DNA of 23,081 bases from an uncultured Phascolarctobacterium sp. GTDB lineage: Bacteria; Bacillota; Negativicutes; Acidaminococcales; Acidaminococcaceae. This document shows, piece after piece, positions 21,209 to 23,081 of this stretch; position 1 is the stretch's first letter; each line of letters starts with the position of its first letter. The translations under genes were made by a program, and so were the position numbers. The DNA lies in NCBI GenBank assembly GCA_900553055.1, contig USBV01000005.1:1-23081 (forward strand), in the 5' to 3' direction. Under the pieces are notes generated by a model. That model was not told the origin of the DNA. It saw nothing but the letters and a program-made list of their open reading frames with translations, and ran no database searches.

Positions 21209-22054
21209 TCATCTGGGCATGGGCCACAATTCCCAGCCCCATCTATACCAAACTAAAAGTGTTAACGCCAAGCCAAAAGCGATGGAAACAGCAAAGAGCA
21301 ACGCTTCAGCAATGCGGCTATTGCCGCTGATTAAATCGCCACTCAAATAATCGCGCAGGCCATTGGTAAAGGCCAGGCCCGGCAAAAAGGGCATCAGCGA
21401 GCCTACGATGATATTGGTGCGGGTGCACTTCACGCTGATGGCGCAGCATATAATGGCCAAGGTACCAATAGCGCAGCCAGCCACTGTGTTTTCCCAAAAG
21501 GCCCCCAAGCTGTAGCTTGTCAATTGGCACAACAAGGTCATGGCGAGGCCACCGGTGACAAACGCGGCGCAAAAATCGTGACTATTACCACCCAGCATGC
21601 TGGCGAAGGCAGCTGAGCAAATGGCCGAGGCCAAGCACACCGTCCATTTTCCATAGGGAGGCTGCTTTTGTAGCAAATGGTGCAAAAAGGCCATCGCCTC
21701 TTCATAATCAAAGCTTTCGGGTTTAAGGCTATAGGAAAAATCATTCACGGCCTTCACATTACTCAAATTATTGCTGCGGTAGCGAATGCGGCACATCAGT
21801 GAAGCATTCGCAGTAGTCTCATCGCCGATGATGATCATGGTAGGTGTAGCAAAAACATTCACATCATGATAGCCGAAGCTGCGACAAAAGCGCGCAATAG
21901 TATCCTCCACGCGAGAGGTTTCAGCGCCACTCTTTAAGAGGACCTTGCCAATATTCAAGGCTACATTCAGCGCCTGCTCGCGTGTGATGTAGTGCGAGCT
22001 TGTAGCTACAGCTGTAGCTTGGCTTTGTGCATTGTTTTCTTTTGCCACATCCAT
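21209..22054 (-). CDS. Threonine/serine exporter, ThrE N-terminal half (copy 1)
   Basis: 281 aa, DUF1212-type: LLKSGAETSRVEDTIARFC, ATPTMIIIGDE, then membrane segments including LMPFLPGLAFTNGLRDYLSGD and SGNSRIAEALLFAVSIAFG. It is the first gene of the cluster. ATG 22054 follows AGGAGG. The first ~20 residues (AKENNAQSQATAVATSS) differ from copy 2, while the remainder is strongly similar, as expected after tandem duplication. Confidence 0.9.
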   Translation of the reverse strand: MDVAKENNAQSQATAVATSSHYITREQALNVALNIGKVLLKSGAETSRVEDTIARFCRSFGYHDVNVFATPTMIIIGDETTANASLMCRIRYRSNNLSNVKAVNDFSYSLKPESFDYEEAMAFLHHLLQKQPPYGKWTVCLASAICSAAFASMLGGNSHDFCAAFVTGGLAMTLLCQLTSYSLGAFWENTVAGCAIGTLAIICCAISVKCTRTNIIVGSLMPFLPGLAFTNGLRDYLSGDLISGNSRIAEALLFAVSIAFGLALTLLVWYRWGWELWPMPR

Positions 22055-22091
22055 GAGCTACACCTCCTAGTTTTTGCAGCACTCATTCTAA

Positions 22092-22137
22092 CTCACGCTG
22101 AGCAAGTCTTAACTACTCATCCAGCTCATACTGAGCT
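22092..22137 (-). promoter_or_regulatory. Two CTCA-N3-TGAG palindromes upstream of the exporter cluster
   Basis: CTCA-CGC-TGAG (22092-22102) and AGCTCA-TAC-TGAGCT (22123-22137) share the same core, with centres 33 bp apart. They lie in the 99-bp gap before the first exporter gene. A weak promoter (TTAAGA / 16 bp / TAGAAT) can be drawn between them. They could be operators; no T-run follows on the minus strand, which argues against a terminator for the upstream gene. Confidence 0.4.
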
Positions 22138-22153
22138 CTTTAATCATTTTTGA

Positions 22154-22849
22154 TCATTTCTGCTGCTTTTTAAACAGCTCCGCCACCTGCGCTCTAAAGG
22201 TTTCCGCGCCACCCATGGAGGGATGCCGTACTGCCTTGCACGCAATACCATATCTGCTCAACGTATCGGCTGCCTTTTGGCCGATGGCGACAATTTGCAT
22301 ATTGGGCACCAGCTCCAGCAGCATTTTGGCAAATTCCACGCCCACATCCAGCTCTGGCGTAGAGGGCGTGCGGTTGGTGAGCAGCTTATGCTCCTTATGG
22401 GGATGCCAAGGGAAGATATTCCATAAAATAACGTCAAAGGCAGCTAGTCCATGCTGCTGCAGCGTGCTCCAAACCACGGTATCCGTGGGCTCGTTAAAGC
22501 CCTTCGCCTTTTGAGTTGCATTAAGCTGCTCGCTGGTAGGCTTACTTGTGCGCTCATATTGCCATTCCCCCAGCACGCTTTCAGGGCGCACAGCCTTATG
22601 CTGGCCTAGTAAGATGCGCTCCGAGGTGATGGCTACGCCGCTAAAATGACCACCCTGATAGCCCAAGGCCTCGGCAATAAAGAGATAGTGCGCATTAGGG
22701 CGTAGCTCTAAATAGCGCCGCAAATTTTCGCGGCGCACAGCAGGCGCCTCAGGTCCAATTTCCGTATCGGCATCATAATCGCGCCACGGGTTAAAAACAT
22801 TCTTGCTCTGGTAGCTTTGCAATTTATCGATAAAAGTATTGATATCCAT
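22154..22849 (-). CDS. Uracil-DNA glycosylase superfamily protein
   Basis: 231 aa. Seen: FNPW near the N-terminus (19-22), IAEALGYQGGHFSGVAITSE (58-77), which corresponds to the water-activating/pyrimidine-binding loop of UDG-fold proteins, DVILWNIFPWHPH in the middle, and VRHPSMGG (207-214), the DNA-intercalation HPS motif. These enzymes remove uracil or other damaged bases from DNA; this branch is poorly characterised and the exact base is uncertain. ATG 22849 follows GGAGG with a 7-nt gap. It is upstream of the exporter cluster on the same strand but probably a separate unit. Confidence 0.82.
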   Translation of the reverse strand: MDINTFIDKLQSYQSKNVFNPWRDYDADTEIGPEAPAVRRENLRRYLELRPNAHYLFIAEALGYQGGHFSGVAITSERILLGQHKAVRPESVLGEWQYERTSKPTSEQLNATQKAKGFNEPTDTVVWSTLQQHGLAAFDVILWNIFPWHPHKEHKLLTNRTPSTPELDVGVEFAKMLLELVPNMQIVAIGQKAADTLSRYGIACKAVRHPSMGGAETFRAQVAELFKKQQK

Positions 22850-22868
22850 ACATTATCCTCCAAGATAT

Positions 22869-22897
22869 ATTATACATGATACGGTTGAAGATGAAAA
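22869..22897 (-). promoter_or_regulatory. Promoter of the UDG-like gene
   Basis: TTTTCA (22897-22892), 17-bp spacer, TATAAT (22874-22869), 20 nt before the ATG, so the leader is very short and begins close to the ribosome site GGAGG (22861-22857). Confidence 0.7.
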
Positions 22898-23081
22898 CAA
22901 AAAAGTAGTATAAGTATATGCTGCTTTAGTTTCTAGAAAATTGTAGTTTATCGATTAGTTTATGTGTTATCGCTCAAAGGTATACGCTTTTCGCTTGCGA
23001 AGTTTTAATAAAACATCTGAAATTAAGCAATTAGTAATCTTCGCTCACGTCGAATTTTTACGCTCATTTCGTGGGGTACAA
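22898..23081. other. Window end without recognisable gene
   Basis: AT-rich, no frame of note. It contains an inverted GCGAAG (22997-23002) / CTTCGC (23039-23044) and several CGCTCA/CGCTT words (22970-23070). These could be the edge of an element continuing beyond the window; nothing more can be said. Confidence 0.4.

Overview
The window reads as a bacterial chromosome segment from a Gram-positive-type lineage (Bacillota). Genes start after strong AGGAGG-like ribosome sites, several use TTG or GTG starts, and many have clear sigma-A promoters (TTGACA / 17 bp / TATAAT type). A Negativicutes member such as a Phascolarctobacterium relative is my guess, from overall gene style only. No rRNA, tRNA, CRISPR array or intact insertion sequence was seen.

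Left part (1-6.9 kb): the 3' end of an ABC-transporter ATPase gene; a divergent pair, an Fsr-like MFS exporter (-) and an NhaC-type Na+/H+ antiporter (+); a doubtful remnant ORF; a QueD-like pterin enzyme with an added zinc ribbon and two missing catalytic positions (-); a PaaI-type thioesterase (+); an orphan MetQ-type lipoprotein (-); a possible relic ORF; and a MutT/NudG-like Nudix hydrolase (-) with a TTG start.

Accessory part (6.9-11.7 kb): visibly more AT-rich and the least ordinary stretch. It holds a 664-aa nuclease-like/Schlafen-group-3-type helicase, a 243-aa PNW-type protein of unknown role, a 79-aa CxxC protein, and a hicA-hicB toxin-antitoxin pair with its own palindromic operator. 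The TA pair sits between two diverged direct copies of a ~95-bp upstream-type sequence. Between hicA and the next gene are two short minus-strand units ending in terminator-like hairpins: a possible ~105-nt RNA and a 35-aa Cys-rich mini-ORF. A 4-oxalocrotonate tautomerase gene follows, preceded by three phased operator-like sites.

Right part (12-22.9 kb): a polyphosphate module, with ppx (-) divergent from a second, degenerate Ppx-like/HD gene that overlaps ppk1 (+). Then come an M20 PepT-like peptidase (-) and a minus-strand cluster of two tandem copies of a split threonine/serine exporter (ThrE N-half plus C-half, twice) followed by mntP. A uracil-DNA-glycosylase-like gene (-) lies upstream of that cluster. 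The last ~230 bp carry no recognisable gene.

At all five convergent gene junctions there is a single symmetric hairpin with A-tract and T-tract flanks that can terminate both genes. These hairpins share a base of the form AAAGCA...TGCTTT.
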